This document shows, piece by piece, positions 1-8,769 of a DNA stretch of 64,000 nt (the first letter of the stretch is position 1; every line of letters starts with the position of its first letter). The notes below the pieces were generated by a model. That model saw only the letters and a list, made by a program, of their open reading frames with translations. It did no database searches and was not told where the DNA came from. Position numbers and translations under genes: made by a program. Source of the DNA: Maritalea mobilis. Its GTDB lineage: Bacteria > Pseudomonadota > Alphaproteobacteria > Rhodobacterales > Rhodobacteraceae. The stretch is from NCBI RefSeq assembly GCF_019800885.1, contig NZ_JAHVKE010000006.1:62001-126000 (forward strand), in the 5' to 3' direction.

Positions 1-2
1 GC

Positions 3-677
3 CCCACCCGCAAGATCGTCATGCTGCGCTATTGCGAGTTCAACCGGATCGAACAGGGCAAGATCGCCGAAACCGCCTGTTTCTGCGACATCCCCCATCT
101 GATGGCGCAAGCGGTACAAGACCCGTTCGGCCCCGCCACCGCCGCCCACCTCGTCCAACCGGGGCCGATGGGCCATGGCGGCCTGCTCTACGAGGGGCAA
201 CCGCCCGAGCAGGGGGCCGCGACGCTGGCCGCGATCAACGCGATGATCGGCGATCTGGGCACCTGGGGCCTTGGCCTGCCGCTGGAAGAGGAACTGGCAC
301 GCACATGGGCCGATGACATGATCTGGTGGGGACCGCATGGCGTGGGCGCGACCTTCACGATCGAACGCTATGCCAAGCAGCATTCCGGCCCGTTCCGCGC
401 GGGGTTCACCGACCGGGCCAAAACGAAACACCTCGCGCGATTGGCCGAGGGTCATTTCGGCGGCTTCTTCGGCTGGCCGAATTTCACGGCGCGGCCCACC
501 GGCGGGTTCATGGGGCTTCCAGCCACGGACCGGCTGGCCGAGTTTCGGGTGATCGACATCTACCGCCGCGACGGGGACAAGCTGGCCGAGAACTGGGTGT
601 TCATCGACATGCTGCACATGATGAAGACGCAAGGCGTCGATGTGCTGGACCGTATGGCGAGGATCTCGGGCACCTGA
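3..677 (+). CDS. SnoaL-like / NTF2-fold family protein, 5'-truncated by window edge
   Basis: The frame is open to the left edge (codons before the first Met at 21 read PTRKIV), so the true start lies outside the window. The C-terminal ~220 residues look like a SnoaL-like polyketide cyclase or ester cyclase of the NTF2 superfamily: a Trp-rich stretch (DDMIWWGPHGVG) followed by the usual ending in which an Arg/Asp-rich strand leads to ENWVFIDML. Family members are small cone-shaped enzymes or ligand binders acting on hydrophobic substrates; the substrate here cannot be read from sequence. The gene ends one base before the convergent CapA-like gene. Family assignment is fairly sure; function is open. 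Confidence 0.75.
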   Translation, partial: PTRKIVMLRYCEFNRIEQGKIAETACFCDIPHLMAQAVQDPFGPATAAHLVQPGPMGHGGLLYEGQPPEQGAATLAAINAMIGDLGTWGLGLPLEEELARTWADDMIWWGPHGVGATFTIERYAKQHSGPFRAGFTDRAKTKHLARLAEGHFGGFFGWPNFTARPTGGFMGLPATDRLAEFRVIDIYRRDGDKLAENWVFIDMLHMMKTQGVDVLDRMARISGT

Positions 678-678
678 G

Positions 679-1875
679 CTAGCGGGCGCAGGCCAGCTCC
701 TCGGGCGAGATCACGCGCGCCTCGCCCAGAACGGCGCGCGCATGCGCGATGCTGGCGCCGCCCGTGGAGATCGTCGCGGCCGGCGCGACGACCACGCCCT
801 GGCTGACATAACGCTCCCCGCGCGTCACGAGGGCCCGCGGCGGATGGGCCACGACGCGCCCCCGCCCGTCCCGCGCAAGGTCGAAGTAAAGGATCGCCCC
901 CGTCCTTCGCGGCAAGGCCCATTGCGACGACAGGAAATTGCCCAGCGAATAGGCGACGAAGCCGCGCCGCCCGTCGCTGGCCACGATCTCTTCGATGGGT
1001 TGCAGCACATGGGGATGCGCACCGATGACGGCCGCCGCCCCCGCCTCGATCGCGGCGCGCGCCAGGCGCCTTTGCTGTCCATCCGGGCGGGCGCTGTATT
1101 CCTGCCCCCAATGCGGGGTGAGGAGGACCGCGTCGATGGCAGGGTCGGCGGCCAGCCCCCGGATCAGGGACGGCACCGAAGGCGAGGACCCGTAACACAT
1201 CAGCGCCTGGCCATTCGGGTTCGGCAGCCCGTTGACGCTGTAGGTACAGGCCAGGATGGCGACAGTGGCGCTGCCACCGGACATCGGCAGGCGAACGGTC
1301 GTATGCCACGGCCCGCCCGTTCCGCGCGCGCGGGTTCCCGTGCTGCGCAACCCGGCCCGCGCAAGGGCCTCAAGCGTGCGGTCCACCCCGAGCGGACCAC
1401 GATCGAGCGCGTGGTTGTTCGCGGTCTGCACCACGTCGACCCCGACGCGGTCGAGGACACCGGCAATCGAAGGGTGATAATTGAACTGCGGATAGCCCGT
1501 GTAGACCCGGTTGTCGAAGACGCTCCGCGGCGCCACGGGGGCTGCGCGACCGCCGGGCAGCACGCCCTCGGCAGCAGGTCCCTCCAGGTTCACGACGGTC
1601 AGATCGGCGCGCGAAAGATACGGGGCGACATGCGCAAAGGCTGGCGCAAACCCGTCTGGCCGCGCGGCGGCGTCTTCCTGGATCAGGCGGTGCAGAAGCA
1701 CATCACCGGTGGCCGCAACGGTCGCCGCCCCCGGTCGAAAGACGCCCAGATCGGCGGGACAGGACCCGCCGCTGCGCGCCACCACATCCGGTCCGCTCCC
1801 GCTTGGCACGCAGGCCGCGAGCGTCAGCGAACAAATGGGGATAAGTTTTCGGATCAGGTGAACCGCGCCCGACAA
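679..1875 (-). CDS. CapA-family metallophosphatase-like lipoprotein
   Basis: About 398 aa. The protein matches the CapA/PgsA family (poly-gamma-glutamate synthesis protein, calcineurin-like phosphoesterase fold): AATGDVLLH near the start, NLEGPAA, QTANNHALDRG, a long LLTPHWGQEY stretch and IGAHPHVLQPIE are its metal-site motifs in order. The N-terminus is a lipoprotein signal (hydrophobic run then LTLAAC lipobox), so it should be anchored in the cell envelope. I chose the TTG at 1875 because AAAGG lies just upstream and the signal peptide begins there; the frame is open to 1992 but that extension overlaps the upstream gene and has no signal character. No other capsule or polyglutamate genes are nearby, so the polymer role is unproven. 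Confidence 0.85.
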   Translation of the reverse strand: MSGAVHLIRKLIPICSLTLAACVPSGSGPDVVARSGGSCPADLGVFRPGAATVAATGDVLLHRLIQEDAAARPDGFAPAFAHVAPYLSRADLTVVNLEGPAAEGVLPGGRAAPVAPRSVFDNRVYTGYPQFNYHPSIAGVLDRVGVDVVQTANNHALDRGPLGVDRTLEALARAGLRSTGTRARGTGGPWHTTVRLPMSGGSATVAILACTYSVNGLPNPNGQALMCYGSSPSVPSLIRGLAADPAIDAVLLTPHWGQEYSARPDGQQRRLARAAIEAGAAAVIGAHPHVLQPIEEIVASDGRRGFVAYSLGNFLSSQWALPRRTGAILYFDLARDGRGRVVAHPPRALVTRGERYVSQGVVVAPAATISTGGASIAHARAVLGEARVISPEELACAR

Positions 1876-1951
1876 CCCATTGCCTTTCAATAATTCAAAC
1901 TGCGTATATCTGTGGATAACCTTTTCGCCGAGACGCGATCTGTCAACGCGG

Positions 1952-3160
1952 TCAAGCGGTCGGGCGCAGCCAATCCGTTGCAAATGTGACATCCCCGCAC
2001 CCCGCGAAGCGCGCGATGCGATGCAGCTCGGCCACTAGGGCCTGCTTCCGCGCCTTGCCCATTTTCACCCCCTGTTCAGGCCAGAAAGCCCGCACATGGA
2101 GGCACGCGCGCCCCTGCTCCGCCGCCACGTCGATCCGACCGACCAAGCTGTCGCCCTCCATGACCGGAAAGACGTAGTAACCGTATTGGCGGCGCTCCGC
2201 GGGCACGAAAATCTCGATGCGGTACCTAAAGCCGAACAGCCGTTCGGCCCGCGCCCGGTCGCGCAGGGCCGGATCGAACGGGCTGAGTATCCGCAGGCGT
2301 TTGGGCGGTTCCGGCAGCGCGTGGATCTCATCCAACGTGGATGGCGTCATCACCGAGCGACGCGTGTGTCCGTCGCGCATTTCCACATCGACCTCGACAA
2401 GGGCACCCCGCGCCACCCCGTCGCTGGCCCATGCGCGCGCCTCCTGCGGTGTGACCAAGGTCCAGAAGGCCGCAAGCTCACCCGGCGTGGCAAATCCCAA
2501 GCGGTCGAGGGCTGCGGCACAGGCCCAGTGCGTCGTTTCCTCCACGGACGGACGCACATGCCGGGCATCCGCCGGAATAACGCGCTCGGTCAGATCATAG
2601 TGTTTGCGAAACCCCTCGCGGCGCGTGACCGACAGGTCGCCCGACCGCCAGAGGAATTCGAGCGCCGTCTTGGAGGGGTGCCAATCCCACCAGCCGGTCG
2701 ATTTCTCGGCCCGTTCGCCCGAGAAATCCGCCGAACAGACCGGGCCGTGATCCGCCACATGCGCCAGCACGCGATCAAGCTCGGCGTGAAAGGCCGAACC
2801 GTGCCAGTCCTTCCAACGCCCATGCAGTCGCGCGCGGTCCCGCTGGAACCGCAAGCGCCAATAGGGAAAGAACTCGACCGGGATGACCGAGGCATCATGG
2901 GTCCAGTGTTCGAAAGTCCCCCGCGCACGGTCGTTCAACCAACGCAGGCTCGCCGGTTTATAGGCGTTGCGCCGCGACCAGAGGATCAGGTCATGCGCAC
3001 GGGCCAGCGTATTGACGCTGTCCACCTGCACGAAACCCAGCCGGTGGATCAGATCGGCAAGCGCCTGCCCCTTGGCGGGACCGGTCGGCGCCTCACCCAG
3101 CGCGTGCCGGGCAAGAAATAGGTGTCGGGCCGTGCGGTTGGGGATCAAGGGGCGCTGCAT
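1952..3160 (-). CDS. YcaQ/AlkZ-like winged-helix DNA glycosylase family protein
   Basis: About 402 aa, of the YcaQ/AlkZ family (HTH_42 fold), whose characterised members unhook interstrand crosslinks or excise bulky alkylated bases. The catalytic region is visible: FVQVDSVNTLARAHDLILWSR, with the Q-x-D form of the active motif (Gln-Val-Asp near residue 45) typical of the YcaQ branch rather than the Q-x-Q of AlkZ. Further family signatures are FEHWTHDASVIP and WWDWHPSKTALEFLW. Met at 3160 (MQRPLIPNRTARHLFL) is the likely start; an in-frame Met at 3184 adds eight unconserved residues. Only 48 bp separate it from the synthetase gene upstream on the same strand. DNA-repair role inferred from family. 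Confidence 0.85.
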   Translation of the reverse strand: MQRPLIPNRTARHLFLARHALGEAPTGPAKGQALADLIHRLGFVQVDSVNTLARAHDLILWSRRNAYKPASLRWLNDRARGTFEHWTHDASVIPVEFFPYWRLRFQRDRARLHGRWKDWHGSAFHAELDRVLAHVADHGPVCSADFSGERAEKSTGWWDWHPSKTALEFLWRSGDLSVTRREGFRKHYDLTERVIPADARHVRPSVEETTHWACAAALDRLGFATPGELAAFWTLVTPQEARAWASDGVARGALVEVDVEMRDGHTRRSVMTPSTLDEIHALPEPPKRLRILSPFDPALRDRARAERLFGFRYRIEIFVPAERRQYGYYVFPVMEGDSLVGRIDVAAEQGRACLHVRAFWPEQGVKMGKARKQALVAELHRIARFAGCGDVTFATDWLRPTA

Positions 3161-3208
3161 GGGGCCCGAGCCTAGCGAGGCCAAGGCCCAAGCGCACCCC
3201 CTGCCCTG

Positions 3209-5119
3209 TCAGTCCGCATCCGGGTCGTATTCGCTTTTCCAGCGCCACGGACGGGTGAACTCGCCCAGGACATGACCCAGCTTTTCTTCGTCGACCTGGC
3301 CCGACTTTTCGAGATAGGCGACGAGGCCGAGTTTCTTGTCCTCTTTCACCATCGCGACATGGGCGTCGATCCCGTTCTCGGCCAAGGCCTTGTCGTAGAC
3401 CCGGGTGATGGCCAGCTTGCGCAGATCCGGCTTGAAGATCTTGCCCACCGCCGTCTTCGGCAACTCGGGAAGGATTTCCAGGTGCTTGGGGATGGCCGCG
3501 CGTTCATGGATATGCTGCCTGCACCATTCCATGAGCTCGTCTTCCCTGGTTTCCGAGCCGTCGATCAATTCCACATAGACGCAAGGCAACTCGCCCGCGA
3601 AGCTGTCCGGCTGGCCGATCGCACCGGCAAAGGCCACGTCCTTGTGCCCCGCCAACGCTTCCTCGATCTCGGCGGGGTCGATGTTGTGGCCGCCGCGAAT
3701 GATCAGGTCCTTGGCGCGCCCCGTGATCCACAGATACCCATCCGGGTCGATCCGCCCGAGATCACCGGTGCGCAGGTAGTTCCCGTAGTGGTAGAGGTTG
3801 CGGTTCTTGTCGGTTTCCGTATAGGTCGCCCCTTCGCGAACGCCGGGATTGTCGACGCAGATCTCGCCAACCTCGTCGATATCGCATTCGATAACCCCTT
3901 CAGGGGTTTGCTTGAGGATCTTCACGTTGCAATGCGGGAAGGGAATCCCGACCGATCCGATCTTTTTCTCGCCATGCACCGGGTTGCAGGACACAAGGCA
4001 GGTCGCCTCGGTCAACCCGTAGCCCTCGACCAGGGTGACGCCCGTCGCCTTCTCGAAACGGTGGAACAGCTCGACCGGCAGCGGGGCCGACCCCGAGAAC
4101 GCGGTCTTGACCGAGGACACGTCCGCATTGACCGGGCGCTGCATCTTGGCCGCGATGGCGGTCGGGACGGTGATGATGAACGTCACCTTCCAGCGCTCGA
4201 CCAGCTTCCAGAAATTGTCAAACACACCATCGCCGCGGTAGCCTTGCGGCGTGGGGAAGATGACATGCCCGCCAGAGGCCACCATCGCCATCAGGATGAC
4301 ATGCACCGCGAAGACGTGAAACAGCGGCAGAGGACAGATGACGTTGTCTTCCTCGGTGAACAGCAGCGTGTGCCCGATCCACCCGTTGTAGATCATCCCG
4401 GCATAGCTGTGTTGCGCGACCTTGGGCATGCCGGTGGTGCCGCCGGTATGGAAATAGGCCGCAATCCGGTCGCCCTTGCTGTCTTCGAAGGTCAGGCGGT
4501 CGCGCGGATGCTTCGACACCTCGGCGTCCCAATCCACCACGCGGGCATGGTGACCGACCGGGTTCTTGGGGCGAATGAAGGGAATGATGAATTTCTTCAG
4601 TCCCGTCATGTACCGCAGCAGATCGACCTCAAGCACCGTGTGGACATGGGGCGCGTGGCGCACCGCCTCGGCCATCTTCTGGGCCACATCGGTCTTGGGA
4701 AACTCCTTGAGCGTCACCACCACCTTGGCGTTGGTTTCGCGCAGGATGGCGCTGATCTGCTCGGGTTCGAGCAGCGGGTTGATCGGGTTGACCACCCCGG
4801 CAATCGCCCCGCCCAGCAGGGTGACGACCGTCTCGGTGCTGTTGGGCAGGACGTAGGCGATCGTATCGCCTTCCTTGACGCCAAGCGACCGAAAGAGGTT
4901 CGCTGCCTGCGTCACGCGGGCATGCAGTTCATTCCAACTCAGCGTCTCGGCCGGGTCTTTCGGCCCGGAAAACATCTGGAACGTCACCGCGTTCAGCGGT
5001 CCGTGCTTGTCTTTCGTCCGGCTGAGCATCTCGTAGAGCGTCCCGGCCGGCTGACTGCCCGGCCAGGGCAACTCTGCCTCGATGTCGCGAATATCTTGGG
5101 CGTTGGCGAATCTCACCAT
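3209..5119 (-). CDS. AMP-dependent acyl-CoA synthetase
   Basis: 636 aa, ANL superfamily, ATP-dependent activation of a carboxylic acid to its CoA thioester through an acyl-adenylate. Visible motifs: the phosphate-binding loop YFHTGGTTGMPKV, the YGLTEA adenine/acyl motif, YLRTGDLG with the AMP-ribose Asp, RAKDLIIRGGHNIDP and the C-terminal catalytic Lys region KTAVGKIFKPDLR. At over 630 aa it is longer than standard medium-chain ligases and belongs to the group generally annotated as acyl-CoA synthetase/AMP-acid ligase II. Start at 5119 (MVRFANAQD) is favoured by GGAGG 14 bases upstream; a frame extension to 5182 lacks support. The acid substrate is unknown. Confidence 0.9.
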   Translation of the reverse strand: MVRFANAQDIRDIEAELPWPGSQPAGTLYEMLSRTKDKHGPLNAVTFQMFSGPKDPAETLSWNELHARVTQAANLFRSLGVKEGDTIAYVLPNSTETVVTLLGGAIAGVVNPINPLLEPEQISAILRETNAKVVVTLKEFPKTDVAQKMAEAVRHAPHVHTVLEVDLLRYMTGLKKFIIPFIRPKNPVGHHARVVDWDAEVSKHPRDRLTFEDSKGDRIAAYFHTGGTTGMPKVAQHSYAGMIYNGWIGHTLLFTEEDNVICPLPLFHVFAVHVILMAMVASGGHVIFPTPQGYRGDGVFDNFWKLVERWKVTFIITVPTAIAAKMQRPVNADVSSVKTAFSGSAPLPVELFHRFEKATGVTLVEGYGLTEATCLVSCNPVHGEKKIGSVGIPFPHCNVKILKQTPEGVIECDIDEVGEICVDNPGVREGATYTETDKNRNLYHYGNYLRTGDLGRIDPDGYLWITGRAKDLIIRGGHNIDPAEIEEALAGHKDVAFAGAIGQPDSFAGELPCVYVELIDGSETREDELMEWCRQHIHERAAIPKHLEILPELPKTAVGKIFKPDLRKLAITRVYDKALAENGIDAHVAMVKEDKKLGLVAYLEKSGQVDEEKLGHVLGEFTRPWRWKSEYDPDAD

Positions 5120-5233
5120 CGTCTTCGGTCCTCCCCTCTCGTCGGTCCGCTTTCTCTCCCCGGGACCGGCGCCGTCGATCAAATGTGGTGAGATTGTCGC
5201 AGACGCGCAAGCCTGACGCCGCGAAACATGGCC

Positions 5234-7102
5234 CTATTCCGCTGCGACACCTTCGGTGAATTGCAGCCGGGCGAGACGCGCATAAAGGCCGCCCTGCGCG
5301 ACCAGGGTGTCATGCGTCCCTTCGGCCACGATCTGCCCCTCGTCGAACACGAGGATCCGGTCCGCCTGTTTCACGGTGGCCAGGCGATGGGCGACAATCA
5401 AGGTCGTGCGTTCTTCGGACAGGCGCGTGACCGCCTCCTGAACCAGCCGTTCGCTTTCGGCATCAAGCGCGCTGGTCGCCTCATCCAGCAACAGGATGGG
5501 GGCATCACGCAGGATGGCCCGCGCAATCGCGATGCGCTGTTTCTGACCACCCGACAGCATCAGGCCGCGTTCGCCCACATAGGTGTCGTAGCCTTGCGGC
5601 AGGCGCTCGAGGAATTCATGCGCGGCCGCGGCCCGCGCCGCCGCCTCGACCTCGGCATCGGAGGCATCGGGCCGCCCGAACCGGATATTCTCGCGCGCGG
5701 AGGCCGCAAAAATTACCGGGTCTTGCGGCACCAGCGCCATGGCATGGCGGAAGGTTTCGCGCCGCATCTCGGGCAAGGCGACGCCATCCACCGAGATCAC
5801 CCCCGACGAGGGATCGTAGAAGCGCAGAAGCAGCTGGAAGATGGTCGATTTCCCGGCGCCGGACGGGCCGACAAGCGCGACCGTCTCCCCCGGCTGGATG
5901 GTAAAGCTGATGCCATCGAGCGCATGGGTGTCCTGGCGCGTGGGATAGGCGAAGCGCACGTCGTCAAAGGCGATTGCCCCCCGCCCCTGCTGTGGCAACT
6001 CGCGGCCATTCTCGGGGTCCTCGACCGTATCTGTGGTGTGCAACAGCTCGACCAACCGCTCGGTCGCGCCGGCGGCACGCTGCAACTCCCCCCAAATCTC
6101 GGACAGCGCGCCAACCGCGCCGGCCACCATGATCGCGTAGATCAGGAACTGGATCAGCTCGCCGATCGACATGGCCTCGGCCCGCACATCCCGTGCGCCG
6201 ACCCACAAGACCCCCACGATCCCGGCAAAGACCAGCGAGATCACGATCACGGTCATCACCGCACGCGTGCCGATCCGTTTCTTCGCGCTGATGAAACTTT
6301 TCTCCGTGACAGCGTCGAAGGTCTGGGCAGACGCCCTTTCATGGGTGAAGGCCTGCACCGTCTGCACCGACAGCAGCGCCTCGGATGCGTTGCCCGAGCT
6401 TTCGGCGATCCAGTCCTGGTTCTGGCGGCTCAGCACCCGCAGGCGTCGGCCCAGAATGATGATCGGAACGATAACGACCGGGACGATCAGCAGAACCGCT
6501 CCGGTCAGCTTGGCCGAGGTGATCAGCATCAGGATCAGACCGCCGATCAGCAACAGTGTGTTGCGCAGCGCAATCGACATCGAGGACGAGATCACGCTGA
6601 GCAGAAGCGTCGTGTCGGTCGTGATCCGGCTGAGAACCTCGCCGGTCATGATCCGCTCGTAAAAGGACGGGCTCATTCCGATCATGCGGTCGAACACGGC
6701 CTTGCGGATATCGGCGACCACGCGTTCCCCCAACCGCGTCACGAGGTAGTAGCGCAGCCCCGTGCCCAGCGCGAGCAGGATGGCGATGGCCAAGGCCGCA
6801 AGGAAATACTTGTCGAGAAGCGCCTCGCTTTCTGTTTCGAACCCGTCGACCACGCGCCGCACCGCAAGGGGCAGCGTCAGGGACACGATCGCGGTCAGGA
6901 CCAGCGCCGCCAGCGCGGCGGCCAGCATGCGTTTGTAAGGAACCAGGAATGGCCAAAGGGCGCGAAGGCTGCCGATCCGGCGCGATTTCGCACGTTCCTC
7001 GGTCGCAGATTGCGGGGTTGCGACCTCTGCCACCTTCGTGGCCTCGGGCTGTGGCGCGGATGCGTCCATGTCTCTGACTGTCTCTCTGGTCCCGTTCGTC
7101 AT
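5234..7102 (-). CDS. ABC transporter, fused permease and ATP-binding half-transporter
   Basis: 622 aa half-transporter of the MsbA/ABCB exporter type. An N-terminal six-helix membrane domain (roughly residues 50-340, beginning LWPFLVPYKRMLAAALAALVL) is followed by the nucleotide-binding domain: Walker A GPSGAGKST near residue 414, LSGGQKQR signature near 516, Walker B ILLLDEATSALD near 535, and the His switch VAHRLATV. It should act as a homodimer in the inner membrane exporting a lipid, drug or peptide. An alternative Met at 7069 (MDASAPQ) would trim 11 residues. The secreted RTX gene lies divergently next door, but no HlyD/TolC partner is present, so the two need not be linked. Confidence 0.92.
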   Translation of the reverse strand: MTNGTRETVRDMDASAPQPEATKVAEVATPQSATEERAKSRRIGSLRALWPFLVPYKRMLAAALAALVLTAIVSLTLPLAVRRVVDGFETESEALLDKYFLAALAIAILLALGTGLRYYLVTRLGERVVADIRKAVFDRMIGMSPSFYERIMTGEVLSRITTDTTLLLSVISSSMSIALRNTLLLIGGLILMLITSAKLTGAVLLIVPVVIVPIIILGRRLRVLSRQNQDWIAESSGNASEALLSVQTVQAFTHERASAQTFDAVTEKSFISAKKRIGTRAVMTVIVISLVFAGIVGVLWVGARDVRAEAMSIGELIQFLIYAIMVAGAVGALSEIWGELQRAAGATERLVELLHTTDTVEDPENGRELPQQGRGAIAFDDVRFAYPTRQDTHALDGISFTIQPGETVALVGPSGAGKSTIFQLLLRFYDPSSGVISVDGVALPEMRRETFRHAMALVPQDPVIFAASARENIRFGRPDASDAEVEAAARAAAAHEFLERLPQGYDTYVGERGLMLSGGQKQRIAIARAILRDAPILLLDEATSALDAESERLVQEAVTRLSEERTTLIVAHRLATVKQADRILVFDEGQIVAEGTHDTLVAQGGLYARLARLQFTEGVAAE

Positions 7103-7329
7103 TCGGGATAGCGTCCGGGCTTGCTTGGCACAAGCCCACCACGGACCGGCCCACGGGACCGAAGGACGCAGGAATATCGATCCGGAAAAGGGCTCGCCTT
7201 AACCGGAAATTCACTTTTTTCTGCATATCATCGGCCAACGAGGGACTTTCACGGGCAGGACACTTGGTTCATAGTGATGCCCGATTTGGCTGTTCATTGA
7301 TCACAAAGATTCTGAAATAGGGTAATTCG

Positions 7330-8571
7330 GTGTCTGGAAGCATGAAGTCGTTTTCCAACGAAGAATGGTTGATCCCGCTTTTGGCGGATGACGTGACGCA
7401 AACCCGGCGCGACACGGTCATAGCGCCCCTGCATAGTGCAGATCAGTCTGGCGAAGGGACGTCTCCTGCCGACCATGAAATCGCTCCGCAAGGCAACGGC
7501 GCAGCCGCGACGTCGGTCGACGCCCTGATCGCCCGGTTGGACGAGATGCGTTTTCCGTGGGACCGGATCGGTTCGGTAATGGTTGAATTCGGTCGCGACG
7601 GCGATTTTGGTTCGGACGGAAGCGAGGCGACTTCGCTGCAACAGACGCGAACTGCAGAGCCTTTCGTGAAGGAAAATCATTCCCCGACCGGCAGCGACGC
7701 AGGCACGGATGAGGCCGATGCCTGCGAACTCGACGCCGAGCCCGAATTCTCACATCCGCGCAGCGACTTTGGGCCGCCGCCTTTTTTCAGAGCCATTTTC
7801 GAGGGCTGGGAGCTTGCCCTTGAAGAACTACTTGGTGGAAGCGACGATCCGAGCGACGACGAGGATGATGGAACGGGCGACGGCGGCGCTAGCGACGAGG
7901 AACCCGGCGACGATGAAGAGCTCGGCGATGGCGAGGAACCCGGCGACGGCGAAGAACCCGGCGACGGCGAAGAACCCGGCGACGGCGAGGAGCCCGGCGA
8001 CGGCGAGGAGCCCGGCGACGGCGAGGAGCCCGGCGACGGCGAGGAGCCCGGCGACGGCGAGGAACCCGGCGACGGCGAGGAACCCGGCGACGGTGAAGAG
8101 CCCGGCGACGGCGAGGAACCCACACCGACTGAGCCGGTGACTGAAGTGCTCGGAACGGACCAGGGTGAGGTTCTCGACGGCGGTGACGGCGTCGACCTGA
8201 TCCTCGCCGGGGATGGGGCCGACACCATCAACGCGGGCGGCGGCAACGACATCGTGCGCGGTGACGGCGGAGACGACATCATTGCCGGTGAGGCGGGGGA
8301 CGACACGCTTTGGGGCCAGCTTGGCTCGGACACGTTCGTTTTTGCCGGCGGACACGGCATGGACACGATCGCAGATTTCGACGCGACCGACGCGCTTGAG
8401 AAGATCGATCTTTCGGCGCTGACCCTCTTCACGAGCTTCGCGGATCTCGAAGCCGACGGCGTCATGGAACAAGTCGGCGCCGATGTGATGATCGACACCG
8501 GAGACGGCAACGCGATCTGGCTCACCGATGTCACCTTGGCGGATCTCGATGCGGACGACTTCCTGTTCTGA
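7330..8571 (+). CDS. RTX-type calcium-binding secreted protein with acidic hexapeptide linker
   Basis: 413 aa from a GTG at 7330 (ATG at 7342 is the alternative). Three parts are visible. Residues 1-170 are a unique acidic region of no recognised family. Residues ~170-265 form an extremely acidic linker containing 11 perfect GDGEEP units. The C-terminus carries RTX nonapeptides (GGDGVDLIL, GDGADTINAGGGNDIVRGDGGDDIIAG, GDDTLWGQLGSDTFVF) that bind calcium in a beta-roll, then the IADFDATDALEKIDLSAL segment and a terminal DADDFLF of the kind seen on type I secretion substrates. No Sec signal is evident, fitting type I export. Function beyond calcium binding and secretion cannot be stated; no secretion ATPase of the HlyB type is clearly linked. 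Confidence 0.85.
   Translation: MSGSMKSFSNEEWLIPLLADDVTQTRRDTVIAPLHSADQSGEGTSPADHEIAPQGNGAAATSVDALIARLDEMRFPWDRIGSVMVEFGRDGDFGSDGSEATSLQQTRTAEPFVKENHSPTGSDAGTDEADACELDAEPEFSHPRSDFGPPPFFRAIFEGWELALEELLGGSDDPSDDEDDGTGDGGASDEEPGDDEELGDGEEPGDGEEPGDGEEPGDGEEPGDGEEPGDGEEPGDGEEPGDGEEPGDGEEPGDGEEPGDGEEPTPTEPVTEVLGTDQGEVLDGGDGVDLILAGDGADTINAGGGNDIVRGDGGDDIIAGEAGDDTLWGQLGSDTFVFAGGHGMDTIADFDATDALEKIDLSALTLFTSFADLEADGVMEQVGADVMIDTGDGNAIWLTDVTLADLDADDFLF
7924..8121 (+). repeat. In-frame 18-bp tandem repeat, 11 units, encoding (GDGEEP)11
   Basis: Eleven contiguous 18-bp units, 198 bp in all, each encode Gly-Asp-Gly-Glu-Glu-Pro. Units differ only by GAT/GAC, GGC/GGT and GAA/GAG choices. Units 2-3, 4-7 and 8-9 are identical within each group, a block pattern expected from replication slippage or unequal exchange. 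A degenerate unit (GDDEEL) precedes the array. Copy number is likely to vary between strains. Confidence 0.97.
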
Positions 8572-8769
8572 TCGGCCGGGATCTGCCGCCCCCAGGATCA
8601 GATAACGCGTCAATGAGATGCGGCTTCCCTCACGAAGTATCCGTGACTGCCTCGCGACCGGAGCGAAGCCAAATCTAACGTGCGGGAACCTGTGCTTGCG
8701 CCGCTCTGGCTCGGGCAGAACCAACGTGCTTCCGTTGCAAAGCCAAAGAGAAATCCGCGCGCGCCGTCG

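Noticed and set aside
3272..5191. A 639-codon plus-strand frame opposite the acyl-CoA synthetase
   Set aside because: It is a shadow of a GC-rich gene: composition is Arg/His/Asp-rich with no motif, while the minus strand holds a complete ANL ligase.
5228..7111. A 627-codon plus-strand frame opposite the ABC transporter
   Set aside because: Shadow frame; the minus strand has all ABC motifs.
7677..8534. Ser/Pro-rich minus-strand frame over the RTX repeats
   Set aside because: It arises from translating the 18-bp repeat in the opposite sense. The plus strand has RTX motifs and a sensible C-terminus.
5234..8571. ABC transporter and RTX protein as a type I secretion pair
   Set aside because: The ABC protein lacks a peptidase-like N-domain, there is no membrane-fusion partner, and the genes are divergent with separate upstream DNA. 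The adjacency may be chance.
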